Source of the DNA: Ascidia mentula
Lineage: Eukaryota > Chordata > Ascidiacea > Phlebobranchia > Ascidiidae
Direction: 5' to 3'
Assembly: GCA_947561715.1 (NCBI GenBank)
Contig: OX387198.1
Coordinates: forward strand, 14,508,001-14,572,000
Length of the DNA: 64,000 nucleotides
Below the pieces are notes generated by a model that saw nothing but the letters and a program-made list of their open reading frames with translations, ran no database searches and was not told where the DNA came from. How positions within the stretch are numbered: position 1 is the first letter of the stretch; each line of letters opens with the position of its first letter. Below, piece by piece: positions 13,638-24,756 of this stretch. The position numbers were made by a program, and so were the translations under genes.

Positions 13638-14793
13638 ACCAATTTGTTTGGTTTCTATTCATAGCAAATGTTACATATGTTTCGACAAATAGTGAAACGC
13701 TGTATTTATGGGAACATAATTATTGTGTTGTTTAAAGTACTGCAACCTTGTTTTATTCACTTTTCTGAATTTTGTTTAATAAAGAAAAATTCTTGCTGTT
13801 ATTGTGTTGCATTTCTCCATATGTGTGCTTACATACATATAGGACATTTATGTGTCTAGTGACTCTGCTTTTACGGAGCCACAAGTTTATGAACAGTATT
13901 TTTTTTAAATAGCAGTTAGCTGGACCAACTCAGTGGAAAGAAGTTTCCAGAAAAGGGTATGACATCATTCATCTTCAGGAAATGTATTATACCTTTTTGA
14001 AGGGATATAACACCCACATACACAAAAATTGTGAAGTTTACTCTTCAGCTGGGACATAAGAAAAGAGTAAAAAGTAAAGTATCTCAAATCTATAAAATCC
14101 AAATGCACACTTTAATACAAAAGGCTCTTCTGGCAATATTAATGATTTCAATTATTATGCAACAACCTTATCTTCATTATGGTAGTAAGGATATACTTGC
14201 AGAAATGTGTAGTACATCCTGATGAAGGTTGTTGTATAATAATCGAAACATCGATATGCCTGGCAGCATCTGCAACGCTTTGGCAAAAAAACAATAGACA
14301 TTCATTTCTGGGAAAATGGTGCAGAATATTTCCATAAAGTTTGTACCTTTTTACCAACCACCTAGACACTAGAGGGGAGCTAGTTGACCAAAACGTAGTG
14401 CGAAAATTGCTTAGCGATTTAATTTTCACGATATAAAAATTAAGAAAAAATATAAAAATTAAGAAAAAATACCTATTAATATTCCATTATAAATATGATA
14501 TTATACTTTCTCATAATTCCGTATAATGAGCCAGCAAATACTTATACTGCACTATACAATCTTATAATGCCCTGCTTTCGAATGATACCAAACTTTACTT
14601 GAAATTCGTGGGGCCGCAGGGTCAAATTAAACGAATATTAAACATACGCCCCTGCAACCCTTATCGCTAGTTAACAAAATTTTGTACAATGGGTAAATCG
14701 ACCATCTGACGAGGTAGGGGCTTGACTTTTTGTACGTGACAGTTCACAGACTGAACTTTCCAACGACAGGAAAGTTACGGAAACATACATTTT
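13638..14793. other. TIMM17 3' UTR and repeat-bearing intergenic DNA
   Basis: Holds the TIMM17 3' untranslated region, then non-coding AT-rich DNA. A 19-nt inverted repeat with one mismatch lies at 14151-14169 and 14225-14243. No gene seen. Confidence 0.5.
14151..14243. repeat. Inverted repeat forming a long hairpin
   Basis: Arms 14151-14169 and 14225-14243 are complementary over 19 nt with a single mismatch, around a 55-nt loop. The right arm is preceded by CTGATGA and followed by CGAAAC, the two boxes of a hammerhead core, but the sequence between them does not fold into a stem II. Confidence 0.6.
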
Positions 14794-14866
14794 ATTGTGT
14801 ATAAGCTGCAGACAGATGGCCACTGTTTCGACCTAAAAGGTCTCATCAGTGCAGCTTATACACAAT
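14794..14866 (-). ncRNA. Type I hammerhead ribozyme (intact core)
   Basis: Read on the minus strand from 14866 down to 14794: stem I 5' strand (17 nt, 14866-14850); CTGATGA (14849-14843); stem II GACC, loop TTTTA, GGTC; GAA (14829-14827); stem III ACAG, loop TGGCCAT, CTGT; C17 at 14811; then the stem I 3' strand (14810-14794), complementary to the 5' strand over all 17 positions. Every core nucleotide of the hammerhead consensus is present, with the usual GUC cleavage triplet. Hammerheads of this type occur in Penelope-like elements and small non-autonomous retroelements of animals. Stem I is unusually long and lacks the internal loop that normally docks with loop II, so the cleavage rate is uncertain. 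Confidence 0.75.
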
Positions 14867-14893
14867 TCATATTATTGGCTCCACATTGCTTAT
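14799..14893 (-). mobile_element. 95-bp ribozyme-bearing insertion with 15-bp flanking direct repeats
   Basis: CATACATTTTATTGT occurs at 14784-14798 and again at 14894-14908, as a target-site duplication would. The DNA between is 95 bp; on the minus strand it has a 5' unique part and ends with the hammerhead. The final five nucleotides of stem I pairing fall in the direct repeat. I infer a short, probably 5'-truncated retroelement insertion. Confidence 0.6.
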
Positions 14894-15364
14894 CATACAT
14901 TTTATTGTTCGAGTATGAAACGATATTATCACCTAGACATAGGCTATACGAACAACAAATATGCGCAACCATAACTGATATGCATTCAGCAGAGATGTGT
15001 TTTGCACGTCTGCCGAGATATGTTATGACCGCTAGGTGGCCATTCACATCTACAAGTAAAAAAACTGTCGCTCGCCTAATATAGCATATATCATTTATCA
15101 CTATTCTTACGATTTCGGCATTTTCCCGCTATTTCACTATAACCTTCGTCATAAATGCAACCAGGAAATTGCACTTTAGTGGCACTCAGGATATTGCAGT
15201 AGTAACCTGAAATAATATATTTAATATATTTATGAGTTATGTCCGCGACAGACTTACAAACGCAACCTGAGAAATATATAAGCACAAGTCGTATTTGCAA
15301 AATCATTCACTTGTGGCGCTAAACTGCGAGCACGTGCATTTCAAACGCATTACCCTGATTGGCA

Positions 15365-15470
15365 ACATCGGTCAAACGCCCGACTCATATACCTAGAAAA
15401 AAATCTGTTCGGGATTCCTGGATAGGATATCCTGGGTTTAAATCTCGGTATTGTTAAAAAAAATCAATAG
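15365..15470 (+). mobile_element. tRNA-derived SINE-like copy (degenerate)
   Basis: Contains a B-box/T-arm-like stretch (CCTGGGTTTAAATCTCGG) followed by TATTGTTAAAAAAAATC. Related copies lie at 16465-16560 (plus) and about 25085-25190 (minus, with the cleanest B box, GGGTTCGAACCACGG). All end in a conserved tail like TGTAGTCAAAAA. Confidence 0.5.
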
Positions 15471-16464
15471 GAAAAAATTACCCTCTGAACAACATATCGA
15501 GGTAAAAATGTGTTTCTGAATCCACGGAAGTTGCTCTGTTTGTTCCCATGTAAACAATGTGCATCGCTCAACCTTGTCATTTCGAAACCTATTGAATTAA
15601 CAAGTTTGTGGTTTCAACTACCTTAGCAAACCCCTTGGTTTTCTTTTTGGATAAAAACGAAAGTATGAAAGACCAGAAAGTTTGTGGAATTTAATTATGT
15701 TAAGGAATTTCGTTAAAAGGTACTGCAACCGCTGAAGCAGAGGATAGGACACAAGAGTGTCGTAATTATCGTTAAACATTCGTATCCAAAGGCTCATTTT
15801 GCCGCTAAATGTTTTTGTCGGTTTTGCGATGATTATTTGAAGCCAAACGTGATCTTAGCAAACGTGATAGTCGTTATGCCACCCGTTTAGTGGAAAAAAA
15901 ATTGTCAAAATATGATCTTTTTGACATAATCCACTTGAGCTCCATTTGTGACAAAACTGATAGGATCCATCATTAAACTTTGTTGAGCAGTATTTGAATG
16001 TATCAAACACGATTCGTCTATTTCAGAAAGTAGTGTCGTTATCACACAAAAAGTGCACATTTTGTCGGAAATCACGTTCTGATTCCTAAAGGCACTTGAC
16101 TTTGGCCACTTGGGGTTTCCGATAGGTTCAACGGCGTATAGGAGTCAACGGAGCATGGCGGCGCGGTTTCCGAGAAAATGCTGCGTTTTCAAAAGTTTTC
16201 TGCGTTTTCAATCGATTCCTCGTTGTCTGAGACTCTCATAGATTTGAGCTTGATTCCAAGCTTGCAAGGACTCACGCAAAATCCGTTCAGCACCAATAGG
16301 AAAATCTTTACAAGAGATTTGCAAAGTTTGGGGTAAGTGTATACGCGCGAGGTTTGCACACGTCTTCAAAGCAATCCAAAGTTTGCTTGTCAATCCGCTT
16401 GCTGTTGATATTCCACCACGAAATATACAGCACACACAACACGTATTTAATGTATGCCAGAAAT

Positions 16465-16560
16465 GCTTACAAATGCGCCCGACTCACCTGGTCGGGATTC
16501 CTGGCCAGAATATCCTAAATTCGAATCTAGGTGTAGTCAAAAAAACAATAGGAACAAAAA
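16465..16560 (+). mobile_element. tRNA-derived SINE-like copy (degenerate)
   Basis: Second plus-strand copy, with ATTCGAATCTAGG in the B-box position and the tail TGTAGTCAAAAAAAC. It leads copy B of the tandem duplication. Confidence 0.5.
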
Positions 16561-17545
16561 TTGCCCTTTAAACAAGTATATCACGGTCAATTGTATATCT
16601 GATTCAAGGGAAGTTGCTCTGTTTGTTCTTTTGTAAACAGGTACATCGACAAACCTTGTCATCAAGAAACCTTTTGAATCAAGAAGTTTGTGACTAGTTT
16701 CTTGTCTCTTTAACAACCTTATCAAAGCCTTGGTTTTCTTATGATAATTTTATTTTGGATAAAAACGAAAGTATGAAGGACCAGAAAGTTTGTGGAATTT
16801 AATTATGTTAAGGAATTTCGATAAAAGGTACTGCAACCGCTGAAGCATAGGATAGGACACAAGAGTGTCATAATTATCGTTGAAAATTCTGATCCAAAAG
16901 GCTCGTTTTGCACACTGCCGCTAAATGTTTTTGTCGGTTTTGGGATGATTGTTTGATGATGGATTGACCCACACCTTGACTCTACATGGTTAGAAAAGAT
17001 TCGAGCGCCAATGCGATTTTTTTCGCGAACATGATACAACTTCTGGAGAAATAGTTCCAAACAAAATTTCCTGGTCGATGTCTTACGTTTTACCACGTGG
17101 TTCTCATCAACTTCAGTCACTCAAAAAAAATTGAATAAAGACACAAATGTTGAAGTTGCACACAGAATTGTTCAATGCGACACCATAAACGTACGCACTC
17201 CACCACATTTGATTGGAGTTTAGATGAACGTGCCAAACGTGATCTTAGCAAACGTGACGGCGTTATGTTTCACCCGTTAAGTGGAAATCTTTTTTTCACA
17301 ATATGACCTTTTTGAGATGATCCACTTAAGCTGCATTTGTGACAAAACTGGTAGGATCCATCATTAAACTTTGTTGAGCAGTATTTGAATGTATCAAATA
17401 CGATTCGTCTATTTCAGAAAGTAGTGTCGTTATCACACAAAATGTGCACATTTTGTCGGAATCACGTTCTAATTCTTAAAGGCACTTGACTTTGGCCACT
17501 TCGGGTTTCCGATAGGTTCAACGACGTATAGGAGTCAACGGAGCA

Positions 17546-18469
17546 TGGCAGCGCGGTTTCCGAGAAAATGCTGCGTTTTCAAAAGTTTTCAAAATTCAGT
17601 GAAACGGAACGTACCACATTGATCATTTTTCGACAAGCGCCTGATGGTAGAGTATAGAGTTAGATTTAGAGTCGCGTGCTGTTCAAGATGACTTTAAGAA
17701 ATTTAAATTGACTGAACCGAGCTTGGCGGCGCGATGTCCGAGAAAATGCTGCGTTTCCAAAAATCATTGAAACTGAACGTACCACAATAGGTCTTTTGTG
17801 ACCAAGGCCTAGTGCCAGTTGATCTACCAACACAGATGGTGGAAACACAAATATCAATGAATTTTTTGGTGCTATAGGTTAGAGTTAGATTTTAAGCTGC
17901 GTGGGATTCCAGATAAAATCCGACTTGGGAAATTTAAATTGGTTGAGTTGGTGGAATTTTGTTCTTGCGGTTATTAAACCAATACTAAACTTAATTCTTT
18001 GTTAAAGTTAAAAATAAATTTTCAAAAATTTAACGTAAAGTGTTGAAAAATATCTTTGCATGGCGACAGATTTTAGTAACGACATCAGTATAAAGATATA
18101 GTTTGTATTTTGCCAGATTTTGCAACGTAGTTTGTTCGTTACACAAAGTAAATAACGATTTTATATTCAATCTCTCATCTCCGTTTGATGTTTTTTTTCT
18201 CTTGCGTGTCAAAATTCGCTTGCTGTGGGAAACTTTGGTTTGATGTCAGATAAAGGGAATTGTTTGTATATTTGGTTAGAAAAATACAACGCAACATTTC
18301 AACTAAAGTATATTTTTATAGGTTGTATTCAAAATCTTAAAATAAAAGCCAAGTCCATGTGACAAAGCTCCTGGCATTTGCAGTGGTGTTAACAGGGCCC
18401 TTCTAACCTTGCTACCCTTTTCACGCGTTTTTATCTTCGCCACAGGTTTATTGTGACACATATGAGAAA
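17546..18469. repeat. Repeat block upstream of Kazal gene K1
   Basis: A motif of the form GGCGCGxTxTCCGAGAAAATGC occurs at about 17550 and 17730; related, more diverged stretches precede K2 (about 20400-20650) and the K3 pseudogene (about 22770-23060). It marks the unit that duplicated together with each Lys-type Kazal gene. Just upstream of the K1 ATG is a possible 5'-UTR or trans-splice acceptor, CGCCACAG, ending at 18445. Confidence 0.55.
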
Positions 18470-19054
18470 ATGAAAGCAGTTCAATTGATGTTGTTGACCG
18501 CAGTCATTTATTTCACAACGATCGAAGCGGCACCTGTACCCTGTCCAAGGTACGTCTTTCTTATAAGTTGGGCTAATTAATGTGATTTAGTATTAATATG
18601 ATTTTTTTCACTAGTGAATGTACCAAGATATATTTGCCAATTTGTGGAGGGGATGGAAAGACCTATAACAACGTATGCTTGTTTCGAATGCATATGTGCC
18701 GAAGGTAAATTATTTATATTGCGACTTTAAATAGTTTAATATTTCTTTCCACGTGAACGCTGACTTGCCTAAGGGTAATTTTTTTATCGTTTATCTTAGG
18801 AAAGAAGGCTGAATTTGTTTTAGTTTTTATAAACTTAGTTTTAATTAGATCATATGAAGGACGAATTTCAGTTTTTTGGTCAATTAACAACAAACAAGTT
18901 GAAGTTCAACTACATATTTTCATTTTACAGGCGTCTAGCATATAGGGATCTATCATATAGGAATGGGTGGTGTGGTGATAGAAACATCGACCCATCTGTA
19001 TTGTATATCCTAATACAAGGCTTTGTACAGTCCACTTTAATGAGTGTCTTTTAG
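18470..19054 (+). CDS. Secreted Kazal-type protease inhibitor K1 (3 exons, 97 aa)
   Basis: Exons 18470-18549, 18615-18704 and 18931-19054, both introns in phase 2. Exon 1 encodes a signal peptide (MKAVQLMLLTAVIYFTTIEA). Exon 2 carries the Kazal core C-SE-CTKIYLPIC-GGDGKTYNNV-C, with C4-C5 spacing of 6, the non-classical (follistatin/agrin-like) type. The sixth Cys lies in exon 3 (NGWCGDRN), after which a 25-residue hydrophobic tail of unknown role replaces the usual short end. Kazal domains block serine proteases by presenting an exposed loop; the P1 position, second after C2, is Lys, which predicts trypsin-like targets. AATAAA is at 19096-19101. It belongs to the same duplicated subgroup as K2 and K3, of which only K1 is intact. 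Confidence 0.82.
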
Positions 19055-19177
19055 TTTACTGTGTGCGTCATTGCATAATCTTATTACTTATTTCCAATAA
19101 ATCATACCAAGGAATTCACTTTGTTGTAAGTGTGTACATAGTGGAGGGGGTAGTTGTTAAACAAACAAATATTTGGA

Positions 19178-20340
19178 CTTGATGTTGCCGGGCTGCAATT
19201 ATGTCATGTGCGGCCAAGCATGTGAATAACGTACAAAATGAATGCAAGCATAATAGGTTTAGGTATGGTGTTGCCATGTTCTGTAATAAGGTAAAAAAAA
19301 TACTAAGGTTCGACTTTGCCATGCAAAGTGTAAACGTCCTTGTTTGTTTTGGTTTTCACGCGCTTTTTGTATTTTTACTTCACCTTCACTTTAACTCAAA
19401 TGTTTTCATTTGTTTATTTTCGCACTCACCTTTAGCATATATTTGTTATTATTTCGCCCTTTTGTTTGTTTTTATACGCTCGAGCAGTCATGCTTGCTTG
19501 GCAAACGTGGGCTGCAATAGTTAAAGTGCTGTCGGCGGAAATTTTGAGCGACAAGTGGGGTTAGTTCTCTGGTGGTGGCGAGATGTAAACACTGGTTGGT
19601 TGTTTATCGTGAGATATATTTGTTGTAATGTTATGTCCATTTTGTGCAAGTTTTAGAACAAACGTTGTTTTATTCGAACCTTTATCGTTTCATTCTTTTG
19701 TACTTATTAGCGTCTTTCTATTTTGTTACAAAATAGCCACCTTGGTCGTGCAGAGTAACCTAGGCGTTAACCAAGTGATAGGGACACGCTAATTTCGGTT
19801 ACATTTGGCGAGCACCCCAGGACTCTGCTATCGCTTGTAAGGGGTCACGCGGCTTTCAGAGAACTTCGTTTTATAATGCTTTTAGTTTGTGTTTATCGCC
19901 ACTGCGTTTTATACCGGGACAAGATGTTGGCCAGTTTGTTTCGTTGTTTAAATATTGCTGTGAGAGCGTGAAAGCCAGTGAGGAAGTGAAGCGTCATCTT
20001 TTTTTAACATCAACTGATGATGACCTCCGCCGGCTAGTTCAGGAAAACGACAATAATGTTTTTCAACTGACGGGACTTTTGGACGGCCGCTCAAATGGTC
20101 TTGTCCACACATGTACCGGAAATGTCCCGTTTTTTTGGCGTGTGGCGTCAGAATCAAAGCAACTGGGTAAGGAGGCAGACATCGGCGTTCAAGAATTCAA
20201 AAGAAACTGTTACCACACTTCAGAAGGACGATTGGGAAAACCAACCCCACATCAGATGGCAGACAGGTTGGGTCGACGCTGTTTCGCCTGTGGTAAACCA
20301 GGAATTCATTTTGTCAAATAATTATCACTTTCAAAAAGGA
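19178..20340 (+). mobile_element. LTR-retrotransposon remnant: LTR-like stretch plus partial gag
   Basis: Sequence homologous to the K2 3' flank stops at about 19178 and an LTR-like stretch follows, ending near ...GGTTACA at 19804. A primer-binding-like TGGCGAGC follows, then a 144-residue frame (19887-20321). That frame resembles gag: PGQDVGQFVSLFKYCCESVK, and a zinc-knuckle-like CFACGKPGIH near its end. No protease, reverse transcriptase or 3' LTR is present, so it is a truncated copy. Boundaries are approximate. Confidence 0.55.
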
Positions 20341-20345
20341 TTTTG

Positions 20346-21161
20346 ACCTTATAGCATTGTCACTTAAAGAGTAAGGGGTACAACAAAACATGTCTTGAAT
20401 GGGGCGGGGTGCTCCAAAGAAAAACTGGGTTTAAAAATTCAATGGAACGGAACGTATCACAATGTGCCTTAACGACCAGCGCGTTGAGTTCATTCACTTG
20501 AATCATAGGCAACATATTAATTGCAATATTTTTATGCTTCTCTATAGGATAGAGTTAAGAGGTGCTAGGGGTTTGAGATGAAATAAAAGCTGACTTCAGA
20601 AGTTTAACTCATTTTTGGATTAATTTAATTGAGTTAAGGATGTTATTAAATAAACACATTGTTGTTTTGAATGCTAGAAAATAATTTTCAACACTTTATA
20701 AGGTTGACAGTTAAAACATAGTTCAAGTGCATTTTTCTTATGCGCTACTGGAGTTAAATCATTCTAATTTAACTTATTAGGTATATATTCCAATATAAGT
20801 ATTGTGAAAATTAAGCTACTATACGTCAATTCCTGAAATGGAAACTTGATCATCTTCAGTGTGTTTAAAGTTGGGGCATACGGAATGGCGACTCTATATA
20901 TGTATGGTCCAGTTTAAAAAGACACCTGTTTCAAATATGAAAGATGTTAGGTTTTCAAACACCTTACACCAGTGGTCATTTCCCAATGATAAAATGTATG
21001 GTTTGTCAGTTTTATAGTAAAATTTAAACCACTACGAATAAAAAGTACAAATTTAGAAGTCAGATGTTCCTGGACATTTGCAGTTATGTTATATATCACT
21101 TCTTCACTTTTACTTTTTGTTTTCTCACTTCGCTGCAGACTTGTGAAGACACATAGGGAAA
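20346..21161. repeat. Duplicated upstream block of pseudogene K2
   Basis: Carries the repeat shared with the K1 and K3 upstream regions (about 20400-20650: AATGGAACGGAACGTATCAC and neighbours). No coding sequence seen. Confidence 0.5.
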
Positions 21162-21867
21162 ATGACAGTTGTTCAAGCGCTGTTGCTTACCGCACTTCTT
21201 TATTTTACAATGATCGAAGCGGCACCTCTACCGTGTCTAAGGTACGACTTTCTTGTAACTTGGACTAATTAATAGAATAAATATGTGATTCAGTGTTAAT
21301 AAGTTTTTTTTTCACTAGCGAATGCTTTAAGATATATTTGCCTGTATGTGGTGCGAATGGAAATACCTATCATAACGCATTGCTTGTTTCTGGTGCAAAT
21401 GTGCCCAAAAATCATTTCATTGCAACCCTAAATAGTTTCATATTGCTTTCGACTGAGGTTAATGTTCTACCTTCGGGAAGAAGGAAGGCTGAATCCATTT
21501 TAATATTCATAAACTTAGTTTTTCAAACCCGACCACCTTATTTTCGCTGCCAAAGGTAATATTTACTTCTGAGTTTTAAAGAAGTGACAATTTTAACAAG
21601 ATTTTGTATTCTTTAGAACATGTCCGTTTATATATCTTCCAGTTTGTGGTTGGGATGGACAGACCTATTCAAACTAATGCGTGTTTCGCGTAACAATGTG
21701 CCAATTGTAAGATATTTTATTTTGCAAACAAATAAACTTTGAGGTTGTTATTCTTCCCTTTAATATATATTAATGCTTTACAGCCGCAAAGAATGCTGAA
21801 CTATTTGTTTTTATTTTATAGGCGTTACAATAATTTCCATTATTGGCCATGGAGTTGCGATGAATGA
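21162..21867 (+). pseudogene. Kazal inhibitor pseudogene K2 with two reactive-loop exons
   Basis: Exon 1 (21162-21241) is an intact signal-peptide exon like that of K1. Two Kazal loop exons follow. The first (from 21319) reads ECFKIYLPVCGANGNTYHN, then a one-base insertion near 21376 shifts the frame so that C4 and C5 are lost, and the donor site is missing. The second (21617-21706) reads TCPFIYLPVCGWDGQTYSN and then meets TAA at 21675-21677 where the other members have GTA. Its acceptor and donor are still good. A tail exon (21822-21867, ending WSCDE) survives. The loop exon, flanked by phase-2 introns, was evidently duplicated in tandem before both copies broke. Confidence 0.75.
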
Positions 21868-23594
21868 TTTTTCTGCCATGCACATCCGACTGCTTTGTAC
21901 ATTAAGAGAAGACAGCTAAAAAATTTAACTGCAATTAACTGTAGGCCTATTGTGTGTATTTTGATGGAGTAGAGGTGCCATTCAACCAACAAATATTTGA
22001 TTATTTTAAGTTCTTATTTGATTTGTGCAATACGCTATGTCAGTCTCAGGTCTATAACCGCACTTTACTTTATTACGCCATTGGACCTGTTTAAGCCAAT
22101 ATAAGGTCGCGAAAGCTCGTGCCAATAAAGGTTATAGGTAGTCATTCGATAATAGTTCACCAAGAACTACAGAAGATATTTGTGTGAAATATTGTAAAAT
22201 ACGTTATCTATCATCAAAAATGAAATAATTTTCCTGGGTAAATAAAATCCCACTTTATCAGCTGTCCGAGAAACGTCATACACTGCCCCCTGTATAATTG
22301 ATCAACATATTTTGGGCAAATATAGAGTGTCGTGTAAGTTTCCTTTACAATGAATTTTGTTTCAATTATGCGGAGTATTTCGTGACAACAAATTAATTTT
22401 GGCCCAGTCACTTAACAGCTACACACAATAAAAAGTAGTACTTAGACATCACGCTTTCTGTATTTGAAAACACATTTGGTTGTAAATTTTTGTATTGGCA
22501 TCTCAATGAACGATATGTGGAATGGAACAAGGAACGAAACACCGATGTAATTCACAATTTCAAAATGGTATGGTTTGAAATGGAAATTCCTGCAATGTCA
22601 AACACGTAGAGATGATATATTCTCACATATATACCATAGGCATTTGGTTGATGTAAGTGTGTATCCCCTGCAAAACGCACATAGTAAAAAATATTTAAAC
22701 ACTCCAGTTTTATAATATAGCTTGTTTGTGTAAATTAGTCTTGTTAAATTTTATACTTACGCAATGCAGAGATGCCCTGAGGAAAAGCTGTGTTTTAAAA
22801 TTCAGTGAGACGTAACGTACGACAATGTCCGTCTTTTGACCAGCGACCAGATCGACTTAATTTACTTGAACAGATTGCAGGGAACTTGATGGTTTAAATA
22901 TCTTTGTGGTTGTCTGTAGGTTTGAGTCAAGATTTTCAGATAAAAGCTGTCATAAGAAGTTTACCATTCAACAAATTTTCAGATTTATTCAATTCTGTTA
23001 TTGATATTATTCAACCAGTATTAAACGCAGTTTTGTTTTAACGGAAGAAAGGTTTTTCTACACTTCAACGCAGAGAGTTGGGATATAATTGACGTGCGCC
23101 GTTCTGTGCGCGACTTGAGTGTAAATAACCTTAATTCAACGAATTATGTATTCCCAAACGAGTATTTGCTATAGCCATCCGCCCCAAGCAGCCAAACCGC
23201 ATGTGAGATAAGACAAGCCTTACCTGACTTCAGTAATTATATAATGTTGTCAAATTAATGCCTGTCGCAACGCATGTTTTCCCATGTCAGTTACATTAGG
23301 TTTAAAAAACAATGCAACATTTCAACTAAAGTAGATGTAATAATGACTGAATAGGTATGTCCATAGTTTTAATATGAAGGATGTTATAGGCTGTTTTCAA
23401 CATTTTTAATACAAAACCGTCCAACAATCCAATTTGTAGGTTGCTGCTATAAGAGTAAAATTGAAACACTACGAACGGACAAAGTGACAAAGTTCCTGGC
23501 TCCCGTTGTAGTGTAAACAAACCCTTTCAACACTTGTTACCTTTAGCACTATTTTATACCTTCGCTGTAGGTTTATTGTGACACATATGAGAAA
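21868..23594. other. Intergenic repeats between K2 and K3
   Basis: Holds a fragment homologous to the 3' part of gene K4 (about 22610-22760), a repeat block like those upstream of K1 and K2 (about 22770-23060), and at 22104-22123 a GTCGCGAAAGCTCGTGCC stretch shared with 38.2 kb. No intact gene. Confidence 0.5.
22610..22760 (-). pseudogene. Remnant of a K4-like Kazal gene (tail exon only)
   Basis: On the minus strand, GCAGGGGATACACACTTACATC at 22651-22672 aligns with the K4 tail exon (25448-25484) and its flanks, up to the K4 donor region. The final Cys-stop is replaced by TGCCTATGG. No loop or signal exon is attached. Confidence 0.6.
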
Positions 23595-24321
23595 ATGAAT
23601 GTGCTACCAATCATGTTGCTTATCTCCATCATTTCTTTCACAACGATCGAAGCGGTGGTTATGTTACGCTTCTTAATTAACGCTTTCCAAGGTCCTCAGG
23701 ACGCTACATTAACGGCCAACCACAAGCCTGTTCCAGCACAACGGTTAAACAATTCAATTCAATCTTGTTCATAAAAACTCTAAAAATGCCACAGACGAAT
23801 CACAATCTGCCAAAAACGGTCTGTCTCGCGATTTTTTCTTAGAGTCACGTGTTAGCCCGGTTTATCTTTTGTCTCCCCCGTCATTGGCCCAACCGTGTCA
23901 CGTGAGAGAAAGGGAGCTAGCGCTGCGATATAAAATCAACGTGCGGTGACTGGTGCGTTCGAGACACTTCGTAAATAAAAATATAAATCAACACAAACAT
24001 TTAAATGAACAGGTGGAAGGTGAAATAACAAAAGGTGAAAAAGAACGTGGCGTAAAAGAATACGTGATATAACAAAAGCGTGCAACTTGAAAATGAAACG
24101 GAACAAGTGGGCAAATTCTTTTGCGCTACAGTTATACATGCACGCTGTTTAAGGTACGACTTTCTTTTAATTTGAGCTATTTAAATAAAAATAAAAACGT
24201 GATTCATTGTAAATACGTTTTTTCTCTCCAGTGAATGTTCCAAGACATATTTGCCTGTTTGTGGTGAGGATAGGATGACCTATAATAATGTATGCCTGCT
24301 TCGCGTAAAAATGTGCCGAAT
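23595..24321 (+). pseudogene. Kazal inhibitor pseudogene K3, split by a solo LTR
   Basis: A signal-peptide exon begins at ATG 23595 (MNVLPIMLLISIISFTTIEA), close to K1, and is interrupted at 23662 by a 469-bp LTR. Its last bases and the GTACG donor reappear at 24135-24153. Loop exon 24232-24321 is open: ECSKTYLPVCGEDRMTYNNV followed by C4 and C5, with a Lys at P1. The tail exon is not usable: where K1 and K2 have ...TTTTACAG or TTTTATAG, K3 has TCATTATTGG with no AG. So it has at least two defects, the insertion and a lost acceptor. Confidence 0.75.
23662..24130 (+). mobile_element. Solo LTR (469 bp) with 4-bp target duplication
   Basis: Begins TGTTACGC and ends GCGCTACA, near-complementary short terminal repeats of the TG...CA type. 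It is flanked by GTTA at 23658-23661 and 24131-24134. A TATA-like GATATAAAATC lies in its second half, as expected of an LTR promoter. No internal retroelement sequence remains, as after LTR-LTR recombination. Orientation is assumed from the TATA box. Confidence 0.7.
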
Positions 24322-24756
24322 GTAAGTTAATTTATATTTTGCAATCCTAAATGGTTTTTTATTGCTTTCGACATAAACGATGAAGTCGTTTTCATGCTTT
24401 GTCTTCGTAAAGAATGAAGGCTGAATCCATTTTTGTTTATTATAATCTCAGTTTAATTGTAGGTCATATGAATGACGAATTTCAGTTTTTGGGCGGTTAA
24501 TAATAATAGGTTGGATTCAAAGTCTTTGTTTTTCATTATTGGCTAATTGCTTATACCTGATTTTTGGTGACGCGGAGCCTGGTTTCACTATTGGTTTTAT
24601 GTTTTCCTTGGCCACAGTGTTTCCACCTTGGTCAGTTTCTGCCGGGTTACACCTATATAGTTTGATACCCAATGGTTACTGGAGGATGTATAGTCACCAC
24701 AAAGTGGAAGTCTTCCCGACTATTTAGCTGACAAAATCGTGTGAAGTCAAACAATA

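Larger units (their letters stand above)
15365..17590 (+). repeat. Imperfect tandem duplication of about 1 kb, led by a SINE-like copy
   Basis: Copy A is about 15365-16205 and copy B about 16465-17590. Both begin with the SINE-like stretch and share long blocks, for example around 15655 and 16765 (AAGTATGAAxGACCAGAAAG), 15860 and 17240 (GTGATCTTAGCAAACGTGA), and 16153 and 17546. The offset between copies grows from about 1.1 to 1.4 kb, so copy B carries extra DNA near 16960-17220. No coding frame is conserved between the copies. Confidence 0.7.

Noticed and set aside
19887-20321. Host gene with zinc knuckle
   Set aside because: Preceded by an LTR-like end and primer-binding-like site and resembling gag; read as a retrotransposon fragment.
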